NCBI GenBank assembly: GCA_024693135.1
Contig: JAILLN010000049.1
Coordinates: 62,001-126,000, forward strand
Origin: Lachnospiraceae bacterium
GTDB lineage: Bacteria; Bacillota; Clostridia; Lachnospirales; Lachnospiraceae
Direction: 5' to 3'
Length of the DNA: 64,000 nt
Of this stretch, positions 25,345-36,800 are shown one piece after another. Numbering within the stretch: the stretch's first letter is position 1; the number at the start of each line of letters is the position of its first letter. The notes below the pieces were generated by a model. It did no database searches. It saw only the letters and a list, made by a program, of their open reading frames with translations, and was not told where the DNA came from. The translations under genes were made by a program, and so were the position numbers.

Positions 25345-26183
25345 TGGGAATGAAAAAGAAGGCTATGATGGGAAGGATCCTGCTGGTCACCCTGCTGACG
25401 CTGGTCTCCCTCATCTACATCTATCCGGTGTTTTTGATGTTCATGAATTCCTTCAAGCCCTTCGGCGAGGTGGTATCTGATCCCATCGCCTTTCCGAAGC
25501 AGCCGACCATGGAAAATATCACCTATGTGGTCAATAAGATCCACTACGGTTCGCTTTTCTTCAACAATGTATTCATCACCGTGATCGGGATCACCGGCAT
25601 CGTGTTTTTCTCTTCCCTGGCCGCCTATATCCTGGACAGGAGGAGGAATAAGGTCACGGCCTTGATCTATGCCCTGATCATCACCCCCATGCTGATCCCC
25701 TTCCAGACCATCATGATCACTCTGCTGAAGGCCATGAACATCCTCCACCTGGACCAGAGCCGCGTCGGGCTCGGCATCCAGTACTGGGGCTTCGGCATTC
25801 CCATGGCTTCCTTCATTTTCTATAATTTCATGAAGACGATCCCGAAAGAGATCGACGAAAGCGCAATGATCGACGGAGCCTCCACCTGGCGCACCTACCG
25901 TTCCATCATTTTCCCGCTGATCAAGCCGGTGACCTTCACCGTCATCGTGCTGGACGTCATGTGGATCTGGAACGATTTCCTGCTGCCTCTTTTGATGGTA
26001 AACAGCTCCAACAAAACCAAGACCCTTGTTCTGGCCGCCTATACCTTTGTCGGGCAGATGAATACGAAATGGCAGTATGCGATGGCCGCCATGGCCCTGA
26101 CCGTGCTGCCCTCCATCATCATTTTCATCATCCTTCAGAAATATATCGTCGAAGGCGTGGTGGCCGGTGCAGTAAAGGGCTGA
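25344..26183 (+). CDS. Sugar ABC transporter permease 2
   Basis: This 279-residue MalG/UgpE-type permease has six hydrophobic helices and the coupling motif IDESAMIDGASTWRTYRSIIFPLIKP near residue 170. Its ATG shares one base with the TGA of the first permease (TGATG), a strong sign of coupled translation. With the first permease it would form the membrane channel. The operon has no ATPase gene, so a shared MsmK/MalK-type ATPase encoded elsewhere probably powers it, as is usual for this transporter class. Confidence 0.92.
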   Translation: MGMKKKAMMGRILLVTLLTLVSLIYIYPVFLMFMNSFKPFGEVVSDPIAFPKQPTMENITYVVNKIHYGSLFFNNVFITVIGITGIVFFSSLAAYILDRRRNKVTALIYALIITPMLIPFQTIMITLLKAMNILHLDQSRVGLGIQYWGFGIPMASFIFYNFMKTIPKEIDESAMIDGASTWRTYRSIIFPLIKPVTFTVIVLDVMWIWNDFLLPLLMVNSSNKTKTLVLAAYTFVGQMNTKWQYAMAAMALTVLPSIIIFIILQKYIVEGVVAGAVKG

Positions 26184-26238
26184 TCCAATCAAGATTTGGG
26201 GCGGAAGATCCGTCCCGCAAAGTGTAAGGAGGAAGAAT

Positions 26239-27567
26239 ATGAAAAAAAAGGTACTGTCAGCAATTCTTTGTGCCGCCATGGCTCTGTCTGCCCTGACGGG
26301 ATGTACGTCGGTCGCTCCTGCCCCGGCAGGCGCTGAGGCCTCGGCAGAGGATGCGGGAAGTGGCGATGCTTCCGCCGATTCCGGAGAGATCTATATGTTC
26401 ATCTCCTCTCCCGAGTATGCCGATGCCATCAATACCCTGATCGAGGAGTACAAAAACGTGGCTCCCGGCGTCACCATCAACTACGAGACTACACAGAATG
26501 ATTATCCCACGCTCTTAAAGGCAAAGCTCAATTCCGGCGAAGTCCCGGATATCTTCTCCTCCACCTCCGGAAAGGAGATCGACACCTATCTGGAGTATTC
26601 CTATGACTTAAGCGGCGAGCCCATCATGGATACCATGGATCCCGCCGTGGCCTCTGCCATGGCTTCTACCGCCAATGGAGGCACGGGCTGCTACGGCTTT
26701 GCCATCAAGGGCAATTATTTCGGCGTGGTCTATAATAAGGACATCTTTGAGGAGGCCGGGATCACCGAATTCCCGGAGACCGTATCCGCACTGGCCGATG
26801 CCTGTGAGAAGATTGAAGCCAAAGGCTACAAGCCCTTTACCACCGGCTTTGCCGAGTGGTGGGTCTTCAAGCATACCTATCAGTCCTTCGTCAATGCCGC
26901 GGCAGATGCGGCCGGGATCTCCACCGCTGAGCTGGTGGCGAAATTTGAAAAGGGCGAGGCAAAGGTGTCGGATTATCCCGAGCTGTATGAAAATTATTTT
27001 GCCTTCCTGGACAATGCCGTGAAATACGGCGATGCAAAGCCCCTGGAGACGGATCTTTCCTCCGAGGAAGCCGCCTTTGCAAACGGCGAAGCAGCCATGA
27101 TGCTGGGACAGGGAGCCTGGGTCGAGGCAGACTGCCTGGCCATCAATCCTGACCTGAAGATCGGCTTCGCAGGCTATCCGGTCACCGAGGATGCCGCAGA
27201 GTGCAAGGTGATCTCCGGCTCCGACCAGGCCCTTCATGTATCCAAGGATTCCGCAAATCTCCAGACCGTCCTGAATTTCGTTAACTGGTGGTATACCTCC
27301 GATTACGGCAAGGCCTGGTTCACCGAGGTAGCCGGGGTGGTTCCGCCCATCGTTTCCGACGCGCCTTCGGATTTCGAGGTCATCAAGCAGGGCTCGGCTC
27401 TGTCTGCCGAAAAGGGCTCCGGCGCCCTGGCCATCTGCTACTCCACCGACAGCTGGCACCAGACCTGCGGCCAGATCCTGCAGTCCTACATTGCCGGCAC
27501 GATCACAAAGGATGAGGCCTGCAAGCAGATCGAGGAGCAGTGGGCCGCGATCGACGGGGCAAAATAA
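26239..27567 (+). CDS. Sugar ABC transporter substrate-binding lipoprotein
   Basis: The 442-residue protein opens with a lipoprotein signal ending LTGCTS, cysteine near residue 22. An acidic Ala/Ser/Gly linker and a family 1 solute-binding domain follow (YMFISSPEYADAINTLIEEYKN near 50, GEVPDIFSSTSGKE near 97, GEAAMMLGQGAW near 280). Aromatic residues suitable for sugar stacking are frequent. AAGGAGG lies before the start. It should deliver oligosaccharides to the two permeases encoded upstream. The downstream alpha-xylosidase suggests xyloglucan-derived ligands. Confidence 0.92.
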   Translation: MKKKVLSAILCAAMALSALTGCTSVAPAPAGAEASAEDAGSGDASADSGEIYMFISSPEYADAINTLIEEYKNVAPGVTINYETTQNDYPTLLKAKLNSGEVPDIFSSTSGKEIDTYLEYSYDLSGEPIMDTMDPAVASAMASTANGGTGCYGFAIKGNYFGVVYNKDIFEEAGITEFPETVSALADACEKIEAKGYKPFTTGFAEWWVFKHTYQSFVNAAADAAGISTAELVAKFEKGEAKVSDYPELYENYFAFLDNAVKYGDAKPLETDLSSEEAAFANGEAAMMLGQGAWVEADCLAINPDLKIGFAGYPVTEDAAECKVISGSDQALHVSKDSANLQTVLNFVNWWYTSDYGKAWFTEVAGVVPPIVSDAPSDFEVIKQGSALSAEKGSGALAICYSTDSWHQTCGQILQSYIAGTITKDEACKQIEEQWAAIDGAK

Positions 27568-27595
27568 GTCTCAGCGCATCTTTTAATATGACCAT

Positions 27596-27639
27596 AGGGG
27601 GCTGCTGCAGGGTTCGATTCTGTAATGCAGCCCCTTTTT
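27596..27639 (+). terminator. Terminator after the sugar-binding protein gene
   Basis: GGGGCTGC near 27598-27605 pairs with GCAGCCCC at 27627-27634, followed by TTTTT. It separates the transporter genes from the GH31 gene. Confidence 0.85.
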
Positions 27640-27656
27640 CAAAGACCGATGCCCAG

Positions 27657-27836
27657 GGAGCTGGAACCCGTTACCGGGCGTATTTTGGCCGGTTACGGGT
27701 TCCGCATCCGACCGGTATAAGTCAGCGGTAAACATGCATTTTTAGAGGAGCTGGAACCCGTTGCCGGGCGTATTTTGGCCGGTTACGGGTTCCGCATCCG
27801 ACCGGGTTAGTCAGAGATAAACATATATTTAACGAG
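27657..27836 (+). repeat. Two tandem copies of the ~90-bp hairpin leader element
   Basis: Copies start at 27657 and 27747 (period 90) and are nearly identical in their first 65 bases. Each contains a hairpin: GGAACCCGTTACCGG at 27663-27677 against CCGGTTACGGGTTCC at 27689-27703, one mismatch, 11-base loop. Then follow GCATCCGACCGG, GTCAG and an AT-rich end leading into GAGGAG, which serves as the ribosome site of the GH31 gene in the second copy. Relatives precede four other genes in this window. Confidence 0.9.
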
Positions 27837-27846
27837 GAGGATAACC

Positions 27847-30180
27847 ATGAAATTTACGGAAGGCTACTGGCTTCGAAGCGAAAATGTACAGCCCTCATAT
27901 GCTTCCCAGGCATTCAGCGTGGAAAAAATCGAAAACGGGATGCGGATCCTGGCTCCGGAGCGGCCGATTCTCAGCAGGGCCGATGCCCTGGATCTCACCG
28001 TCCTTCAGGTGGATTTCGTTTCCGCCGGGAAGAATGATATCGCCGTCTCGGTCACCCACTTCTCCGGATTTGACGCAAAGGAGCCCCGGTTTGTGCTGGA
28101 TACTTCTCCGGAGCCGGTAAGCGTGGAGATCACCGACGAGGAAGCCGTCATGACGGCAGGAAGCCTGACGGTACGGGTAGACCGGAAGCACTGGGGCTAT
28201 GCCTTTGAGGCAGACGGCCGGATCCTGACCTCCTCCGGCTTCCGAAATACAGGCTACATGCGCTGGAATAAACGCCCCTCCACCATGTTTCCGGGAAAGA
28301 ACTACCTGACTCATCCCGCCGATCCCTATGTCCTGACGGAGCTTTCCCTCAAGGCCGGAGAGACCGTCTACGGCTTTGGTGAAAAATTCACGGCCTTTGT
28401 GAAAAACGGCCAGGTCATCGAGGAGTGGAATGAAGACGGCGGCACCTCAAGCCAGATCTCCTATAAGAATATCCCCTTCTATATGACCAGCGAAGGCTAC
28501 GGCATATTTGTAGACCACGCCGGGCCCGTAAGCTTCGAGGTCGCCAGCGAAAAGGTGGAATATGTGGGCTTTTCCGTCCCCGGCGAGGAGCTGCGGTACC
28601 ATCTGCTCTACGGAAGGACTCCCGCAGAAGTGATGGAGGCATATACCTCTCTCACCGGACGTCCCGCCCTGCCTCCCGCCTGGAGCTTCGGATTATGGCT
28701 CACCACAAGCTTCAAGCCGCAGTATGATGAAGAGACGGTCTCGAAGCTGATCGGCGGAATGGCCGAACGGAACCTTCCCCTGCATGTATTCCATTTCGAC
28801 TGCTACTGGATGCGCGCCCTCCACTGGTGCGACTTTGTCTGGGATCAGGCACAGTTTTCCGATGTAGAGGGCATGCTTTCCCGCTATCACGAAAAAGGCC
28901 TGAAGCTGTGCGCCTGGGTCAATCCCTATGTAAGCCAGTACGGGGAAGTCTTCGCCGAGCTTGCCGGGAAGGGCTATTTCCTCATGCGCGCCGACGGCAG
29001 GGGGATCAAGCAGGTAGACAATTGGCAGCCCGGCCTGGCCATCATCGACTTCACCCATCCTGGAGCCAGGGAATGGTATGCCGGAAAGATCAAGGAGCTG
29101 CTCTCCCTGGGCATCGACTGCATCAAGACGGATTTCGGGGAGAGGATCCCCACGGACGTGGCCTACCATGACGGGAGCAGCCCGGAAGCGCTGCACAATT
29201 ACTACTCCTATCTCTATCAGAAGACCGTATTTGAAGCCATCGAGGAGATGCGGGGGAAGGGAGAGGCGGTGATCTTTGCCCGTAGCGCCGCCCCCGGCTG
29301 CCAGAAATTCCCCCTACACTGGGGCGGGGACTGCTCTGCAAGCTACCCCTCCATGGCGGAGACTCTCCGGGGCGGGCTTTCGCTGGCTATGAGCGGCTTT
29401 GCCTTCTGGAGCCATGACATCTCCGGCTTTGAGGCGACCGCTACGCCGGACCTGTATAAGCGCTGGGTCCAGTTCGGCCTGCTCAGCCCCCAGAGCCGCC
29501 TGCATGGCTCCGATACCTACCGTGTGCCCTGGCTCTTCGATGAGGAGGCCTGTGACGTGCTGCGGGAGTTTACTGCCCTCCGATGCTCCCTCATGCCCTA
29601 TATCTACCGTCTGGCCGTGGAGGCTCATGAGAAGGGAACACCCGTCATGCGTCCCATGCCCTTCGAATTTCCCGAGGACCCGGGCTGCCGGTATCTGGAC
29701 CAGCAATATATGCTGGGAGATGCCCTGCTTGTGGCGCCCATCTTCAATGACAAAGGAGTGGGGGAATTCTATCTTACGGAAGGGAAATGGGCGAATCTGC
29801 TGGATGGGGAGATCCTTGACGGGGGACGCTGGATCAGGAGGATATACGATTATATGCATCTGCCCCTCTTTGTCCGGGAAAATACCCTCCTGCCCATAGG
29901 GAGCAGCAAAGAGGTTCCGGATTATGATTATGTGAAGGATCTGACCCTCCGCTTCTTCCTTCCGTCAAAGCAGGGAAAGGCCAAAGCCCGGATCCCGGAT
30001 CTGACGGGGCGGATCGTTTTGGAAGCCTTTGCCGAAAGGAAGGACGGGGAGATCCTATTTACCGTCTCCGGTCCTTCTGCCGGTTCTGCTACAGGCCTTA
30101 AAGCCGAGGTGGTCCTTGAAGACGGCAGGATGCGTGAGGCTTCCTTTGACAGAAAAGAAGCCCGGATCAAGCTGTCCTGA
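27847..30180 (+). CDS. GH31 alpha-xylosidase-like glycosidase
   Basis: The 777-residue protein matches YicI-type GH31 enzymes. An N-terminal beta-sandwich is followed by a TIM barrel with the nucleophile motif IKTDFGERIP (Asp near 429), the acid/base motif WGGDCSA (Asp near 495), SFGLWLTTSF near 278 and WSHDISGFEA near 520, then C-terminal beta domains. Family members release alpha-linked xylose from isoprimeverose or xyloglucan oligosaccharides. Lack of a signal peptide places it in the cytoplasm, acting on what the upstream transporter imports. Two hairpin leader elements lie just upstream. Alpha-glucosidase activity remains possible. Confidence 0.9.
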   Translation: MKFTEGYWLRSENVQPSYASQAFSVEKIENGMRILAPERPILSRADALDLTVLQVDFVSAGKNDIAVSVTHFSGFDAKEPRFVLDTSPEPVSVEITDEEAVMTAGSLTVRVDRKHWGYAFEADGRILTSSGFRNTGYMRWNKRPSTMFPGKNYLTHPADPYVLTELSLKAGETVYGFGEKFTAFVKNGQVIEEWNEDGGTSSQISYKNIPFYMTSEGYGIFVDHAGPVSFEVASEKVEYVGFSVPGEELRYHLLYGRTPAEVMEAYTSLTGRPALPPAWSFGLWLTTSFKPQYDEETVSKLIGGMAERNLPLHVFHFDCYWMRALHWCDFVWDQAQFSDVEGMLSRYHEKGLKLCAWVNPYVSQYGEVFAELAGKGYFLMRADGRGIKQVDNWQPGLAIIDFTHPGAREWYAGKIKELLSLGIDCIKTDFGERIPTDVAYHDGSSPEALHNYYSYLYQKTVFEAIEEMRGKGEAVIFARSAAPGCQKFPLHWGGDCSASYPSMAETLRGGLSLAMSGFAFWSHDISGFEATATPDLYKRWVQFGLLSPQSRLHGSDTYRVPWLFDEEACDVLREFTALRCSLMPYIYRLAVEAHEKGTPVMRPMPFEFPEDPGCRYLDQQYMLGDALLVAPIFNDKGVGEFYLTEGKWANLLDGEILDGGRWIRRIYDYMHLPLFVRENTLLPIGSSKEVPDYDYVKDLTLRFFLPSKQGKAKARIPDLTGRIVLEAFAERKDGEILFTVSGPSAGSATGLKAEVVLEDGRMREASFDRKEARIKLS

Positions 30181-30226
30181 AGGGCTTGATCCCCTAAGAC
30201 GGGCCTTAAGATCCCGGTACTTTGGA

Positions 30227-30274
30227 TAAAAAAGGCATGCCGCCTGAAAGCTCCTGGCGGCATGCCTTTTTTGC
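30227..30274. terminator. Bidirectional terminator between GH31 and the 177-residue protein gene
   Basis: AAAAAAGGCATGCCGCC pairs perfectly with GGCGGCATGCCTTTTTT around an 11-base loop. It serves both convergent genes. Confidence 0.95.
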
Positions 30275-30291
30275 TTCCTTTTTCGCAGTGC

Positions 30292-30825
30292 TTACTCCGC
30301 GGACGGTGGGATCTCATCCAGGGAACCCTCCCCGGAGGCGATGCGGATCAGCAGGTCTGCATACAGATCCGCGGCGGTTGCGGCATTTGCCATGCATATG
30401 TTCATCTCTTCAAAGAGCGCATCCCCGGAAAGCTCGGAAGGAAGCGGGACCGTCATCTTGTAGCACAGGTAGGCCGCATCCCGGTCCACGCAGTAGCTTC
30501 CGCAGGGCTGGCTGAAATTGATATAGGACATGGCCTCAAAGAGCATCGGCAGCTTCTCCCTGTCCAGGTCGTCCAGCAGAGTGATCACGGCAGAAAAATG
30601 CTGTATTGCATCCTCCCCGGAGACCACGGGCACAAAGAAGAATTCCCCGTAGGCTCCTTCCATCTCTCCTGCTTCTCCGATCCCCGAAAGCACTGCCGTC
30701 AATATCTCCGGCTCGTTTTCCTTTTCCGGCTCCACGATCTCAGCCGCTACCAGCTCCTCCTGGAGGGAATCCCTCATCCTTTCAAGCAGCGCATGCCGCT
30801 CCTCTTTGATCTTTTCTATCTCCAT
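30292..30825 (-). CDS. Small acidic protein, YbjN/CesT-like fold possible
   Basis: I do not firmly recognise this 177-residue protein. It has an N-terminal charged helix (about 1-40). Then comes an alternating strand/helix pattern, with GEFFFVPVVSGEDAIQHF near 60 and DRDAAYLCYKMTVPLPSELSG near 115, followed by a C-terminal helix. Weakly, this resembles YbjN proteins, whose fold is shared with CesT-type secretion chaperones. There is no signal or membrane segment. It is the last gene of the unit, 47 bases after the 2006-residue protein stop, with an AAGGAGG site. A role as chaperone or immunity partner of the giant protein is an inference from position and fold type only. Confidence 0.6.
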   Translation of the reverse strand: MEIEKIKEERHALLERMRDSLQEELVAAEIVEPEKENEPEILTAVLSGIGEAGEMEGAYGEFFFVPVVSGEDAIQHFSAVITLLDDLDREKLPMLFEAMSYINFSQPCGSYCVDRDAAYLCYKMTVPLPSELSGDALFEEMNICMANAATAADLYADLLIRIASGEGSLDEIPPSAE

Positions 30826-30872
30826 GGCATCCTCCTTACTCTTTTTCCTTACGGTATCTCCATCGGTTTTCT

Positions 30873-33800
30873 TTACTTTCCGTTCATCCTTCTGGCCAGA
30901 AGCTCCGGGGAAGGGATCTTCTTTTCCTCATTATAGGGCAGGCCGTAGCTCTTGATGAGCTGGATATATGCCTCCCTGACCTCGCCTCCTACCTGTGCCT
31001 CCGGCGGTCCAAAAAGCCCATTTATGATCTGATCGGCATATTTCTTTGATATCTGGTCGCAGGCCGAGACCAGGTCGGCAAAGCCTGCTGCGGCACAGAC
31101 CTCCCTGCGCATCCTTTCCTCAAACTCCTTCTCATTATAGATCCTCTGGCCGTTGGCCCGCATGGACTCCTTCGCCTTCTTCATGAAGTTTTGGAAATCA
31201 AAATATTCGTCAAACATGGCCGTGCGGATCCCCGTCAAAGACACCCCGGCTAAGATGCTCGTCACCACCCCCATGCCTAAGCCGATCACGCCGACGCCAG
31301 GCAAAAACAGTCCTGCCACCACGAGGGAGGAGGAGACGCTCTGTATCCCGGCAAACTTTCTCTTTCTGCCGCTGATCCGGTCAGAGAGCTTCAGCATGTT
31401 ATGCTCATGTTGGACCTTCCGGAATTCCTGCTCCCTCTTCTCCTTCTGCTCCTTCGTCTCCCCGGCCTCCCTCTGCGCTTTCTGCTCATCACTCTCAGAT
31501 ACGATCTTCAGCTGCTCGATGTACTTGGTGCCGATCTTTTCACTCAGAAGCTTAGAGGCTTTTTTTGCATTTTTCATGTCATAATGACCGGATATGGTCG
31601 TATAGATATCCTTCCCGGCCTTCAAGCCTGCGGCAGTGGCTCCCAGGGTCTTGGTCAAGGTGGAAGTCACAGGCTCCAGTCCTTCCGAAAGATCCTTTGC
31701 CGTATCGATGGTCGTCATCACCGTGGTGGCCATGGTGGTCGTGGAGGCCAGGATATCCGCCACAGAAGCCGCTCTGTCCATGGCATGCATGTTGTCCCAG
31801 TTTACCTTCAGGTTGTAGATCCCATAAAGCGCCCCGATCAGGCTTCCAAGGGCATTGATGGATTGCGCCGAGATCGTCGCGGCATAGGTATTGGGATTCA
31901 TCACGGTGCTGCTCTTCAGCTTCCAATGGGTGGGATTATATTGCTTATTCGCAAGCTCGGTAGCGACCGTCTTCACCGCGTTGCCCACAAAGACGGCTCC
32001 GTTCACGCCAAAATGCACATTCGACGTGATAGCCGATCCTGCCGATGCGTAAACCCCCGCATTGTCGTTGAAATCCACCGCATTCGTATTCTTCACGCTG
32101 TAATACTTGTCTGTAGGCTTATAATCTTTCTTCCCTTCCTTGCCGGTCTCCACCTTTCCCAGGCTTTGCCCGAACTGGATCGCCTCTCCCACGGCATCAT
32201 CCGCCTTGATCAGTTCCTCCAGGTTTCTCAGGAATGCCTTTTTCTTTTCCTCCAGAGAAGCCTTGTCTTTCTCTGTCGCCTTCTTGCCCAGATCTCTTAC
32301 CCTAATGGCGTCATCCCGGAAAGCCTTCGTGGTCTTCTGGGTCTCAAGGAGCACGTAGGTGCGGTACTCTTCCTTATTCTTTTTCAGCTCCTCCAGCTCC
32401 TTCCCTTTGACCTCCTTCTGCCCCTGGTCCATCTTGGCGCAGCCGGCCAGCAGGTTCTGGAAGTCCCGGGTGGCCTGGGACGCCTCCGTCACCTTTCCCA
32501 TATATACATAGCCGCCCATGATATGGGACATGAGCTTGAACCTCGTAGCCAGCATCTGACTCTTAAATGCATCCAGGCTCGGCACGAAGGACTGCGACTC
32601 GAATACATCGTAGATGCCGGGAGCCTTGCGCTTCTTGGTCTCGATCAGGTAGTAGAGGAAAAGCCTCTCCCGCTTTGTCTTGGCAAAGAGCCGTGAGACC
32701 ATTTCCCCGTTATGATTCTTGATATTGAGCATGGATCCCACGATGCCGCCGTTATTGTAATTCCGAAGGAACCACCGGTCTACCGCATCGATGGCCTTCA
32801 GCTGCTCAGGGGAAAGCTTCGCATCCATCTCCTTCGGCGAGAGCTGTTTTTCCGCGACCTTATTGCCGTTCATCATATCCACATGGGCATTGGCCAGCTT
32901 CGTGAGAGGATCTGCAAAGTTCTTTTTCTGCTCCTCATAATTGGTCATGACCCGGTTCTGGACCTCAAGATAAGAGGATTCCCGGATAAGCTCCTCCACC
33001 TCCTTCGGCCAGTCCTTCACGCTGTGGGTATCCCGGTAGATATTGAGTGCCCTCATATATGGCGCAAAAAGCTTCAGCCGGCTCTTTGCCTTGGCCTGGT
33101 CCAGGCCCTCCTGGAGGGCGAAATGCTTCTTCCACTTGCCATAGACCTTGACCAGCTCATCCACGGTCTTATTGGCCGCCTCTTTCTCCTTCTTCGTATG
33201 CGTCCCGGGATCCTTTTTCAGGGCCAGGCCCTCTATTCCCTTGCCTCCCATAGCCACATCCATGCGGCTGTAGAACTCCCTTGTCATTTCCCTTACCAGG
33301 TCGCAGGCCTTCCTCCGGTCCTTGCCCCTCTGGAAATACTGGTGGCCCCTGTGGGTATCGTAAAAGACGGTAGCCGTTTCCGAAAGGCGGTTCATGGCTG
33401 CCATCACCGTCTCCGCAGTGGGCCTCAGCCCCTCAATGCCGTTCGGTCCGAGCCGTTCTGCCAGCTTCTTTACCTTCTCCACTGCATCCCGGAACTGCTT
33501 ATAGGCTATGGAGTCGTCGTTTTCACGGACACGGATCCGGCTCCAGACCTCATCCTCCACGACCTTTCCCTTGCTGCGGTCATAGTACTCATCCCGGATC
33601 TGCCCGCAGATATTATAGAAAAGCTGGGTAATCTTGCTGTCCCATTCGGTACCCTCCGGATCTTTCTGTTTTTCTTCGGCCGCGGCTTCTTCAGAAGTCT
33701 TCTGCTTCTCCGTGGTCTCCTGCTTTTCTTCGGTCTTCTGTTTTTCCCCTGTTTCCAGCTCTTCCCTGGACTTCAGCCCTTCGGCTTCCTTTGCCTTTTG

Positions 33801-36800
33801 TTCTGCCTCCTGCCTTTGGATCTTCGTCCGGATCTCCTGGGCCGTGGCCATGGCTTCATCCAGCGTCACCTTATCGGCCTGCATCTTGTCCTTGCGGATA
33901 TAAGCAAAGTGGGCGAAGCCCTCCAGGCCGGGGCCGGTCAGGTTTTTGGCCACCGTCACTCCCTTGGTATGGAAAAGGGAATTCATGTAAGAGGAATAAT
34001 CCTTCTCCTTCAGGTCATACCCATTCTCCTCGGTATGCTCAAGGTTCGGGAATTCCTTGATCATGTCCTGGGGCTCCTTTATTTCGGAAAGCCAGTTGAT
34101 CTCCAGGGACTCACCCCGCACAAGCAGGTCGTCGATCGACATCTGGACCGGCTTGTTCTGATAACCGGAGGAATTATAGACCTCCAGGTTCCTCCCGTCG
34201 ATGCCGGTGATGGTCACGTAATGGCCCTGGGCTCCCTTCCCGATGTATATCCCGGCGATGCTGCCGGAGGAAATGATCTCATGGATCCGGTCTGCAAAGG
34301 CCGCCTTGATATTGTCATGCATGACCCGGTTCCGCTCCTTTACCTCATCCGCGTCGTCCTCCTGGTCTGCCGAGGGCTGGTTCATGACTACCTTATTGAG
34401 CATCACGTGATCAATGCCCTTTTCGGCAAGCTTGTCCAACAGGAAATCGCCCATTTCAAAAAGGTTCCCGGCTGCCATCTTGCCCTTGCCCGCATAGCTG
34501 TCCATCTCCCGGACATAGCTTTCGTATTCCTCCTCGCTTACGCCGTAAGGATTGTTCGGATCGAATTTCTGCACATCCGGCCGATAGGAGCGCATCATGT
34601 CCTGGCGGAAATCCGTCCCGACCTGGGCATCGGCGCCCTTGCGTTTTGCGATGAATTGATTCATGAGGGCGGTACCGGCACAGCAGAAGCAGTTGTTGCT
34701 TCCCACGGGCTGTCTCTCATAGGCCCGTGCCATGCCCTTCTGGGTCATGGATGCTTTATGCTCCGTGAAGGGGATCTCATCCAGCTTGGGAAGCGGGGCC
34801 TGCTTGACCTTCTCTTTTTTCTCTCCCTCCTTCTGGACCGGCTCCTCCTGCTTTACTTCTTCCTTCTGGACCGGCTCCTCCTGGATTATCGTATATTCCG
34901 GCGCCTCATCCTTCATATAGCGGATGGAGCCCTCCCCCACATACTCATCAAGGACCGGCTTCAGTTCCTTTCGAAGATAAGCCGGGACAAACCGGTCATA
35001 ATCCATGTTGCTGGGATGGTTGCGGATCTTTTCTTCCAGCTTCTGGATCTTCTTTTTCCGGTCGGCCTCCGCAAAACCGTTGTTGTACACATCCAGCTGA
35101 TAGGCCAGCTCGATGATGTCATAAATGTATTCCTTCCTGGTACGGTTGATGTAGCTTCCCTTCTGCTTTACCAGCCTGTCCACATAGGCCTTCATTCCCG
35201 AGCGCCTGGTGTTGAAGTATTTCTTCTGCTTTTTCTGATAATCCTTCAGCTTGGTTTTGCCGCGGTCTATCCGGTTCAGCTTGTCCTTCTCTTTGACGGC
35301 CTCCTTCAGCTCCTTCGGCGTCTCCAGTGTCTCCAGCATACGGTCAAAATCGGTCTTTTCCCTTACCTGGATCTTGGGTTTTGGTGCCTCGGTCGCTTTG
35401 GGTGCCTTTTTCTCCAGATCCTTCTTCTTTGCCACCTCGATCTCCGCCTCCGTCCGAGCTTCCCCGTTTTTCTTAAACCAGGACTGTACGGATGCACGTA
35501 TCACATTATGCCGGTCATCCTGACCCTGTGCGCCTTTCAGGAGGGACTTTGCGAGGGCATCGTATTCCTCAAGGCTCCTCAGCTTGATCAGATTATTTTG
35601 GTCATCGATGATGAATACGCCCTCATCGAGATCCCCCAGGCCGGAGGAGCGGAAGGCTTCCACCTTTCCGTTTTTTTCCGCCAGATAGGTGATCCGGGTT
35701 GCATCCCCATCCTGGCTCTTGTCTACCTGATTCAGGTTTACCGCATGATCCGACATGGAAAGGATGATCCGCTTCGGGTGGTCTACCCTCTGCGGCGTAA
35801 AAAGGTTGTCATGATCCGTATGCAGGGAATAAACCACAGTGGTATTGGCCTCTTCTCCCAGAGACATATATTTGGAGCCCTTCTTTGCCTGCTTCGCATC
35901 CTCCGGTATGTGATCTATCTTGGCATTATTTCCGAAGTTTTCCGGGCCTCCTGCCACCGGGTCATACTGAATGACCTCGAAATGGATCTTATGAAGCAGC
36001 GCAGGATGCTTGTCTGCGATCCATCTCTTCAGGCGCATGGCTCCCAGCACGCAGGCCACGCCTCCCCGGCTGTGTCCATATACCATGATGTTTACCGGCT
36101 TGACCTGGGCGAGCTGCTCATCATCCAGCCAGTCCCAGTCATTCAGTTTCGTCTCCAGGGAGGACTTCCCCAGCTCGAAGATATACTCCTCCAGATTGTC
36201 CTCTGAATATTTCCCGACATTGATGGCATTGGGTCCCTTCAGATAGAACCGGGTCTTGGTGGCATCCTTATCGTTTACGGCTTCCTTCTTCATCAGATGC
36301 CCCAGCTTCTTGCCGTTTACCTTCTCCTGTACCTGCCGGCCATAAGCCGCCTCGATCTTTTTGTTGGTCTTCTCGCGGTTTTCATTCAGCTCATTGATCT
36401 GTTTCTTTGTCTTCACCTTCGGAAGCCAGGTAAAGGGCTTGATCTCATTGTACCAATTGGTTTCGATCTCCTTATCCCGGTATTCGTCCTTTGACTCCCA
36501 GGCCGTAAGCTCCTTATGCTCCATACGGGGATAACGGAAACCGGAGCCCGCTATGTCAAACTCAATGACATCCTCGCCGTTTAAGGCATACCTTGAGCCT
36601 GTGCTGTGATGCAGATCGACATTTTCGGCATCCGACTGGCCGGCCTTCTTGATCATCAGTTCGTCAAAGGCCGCATAGCGGTCCCTCCCCAGATTGTCGA
36701 TGATGGCACTCCGGACATGATTTCTGAGATAATTGTGCCTTGTATCCGAAAGCTGCCCGGTCTGCTGCTGGTAGGTCATCTCATCCATCTTGGGGACGCT

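Noticed and set aside
27657-27836. Hairpin leader as a plain intrinsic terminator
   Set aside because: The stem is not followed by a T-run, and a separate good terminator lies just upstream at 27596-27639.
32712-36206. 1164-codon plus-strand frame opposite the giant protein
   Set aside because: It is a leucine/isoleucine-rich antisense shadow without a ribosome site or known motifs; the minus frame has clear catalytic motifs.
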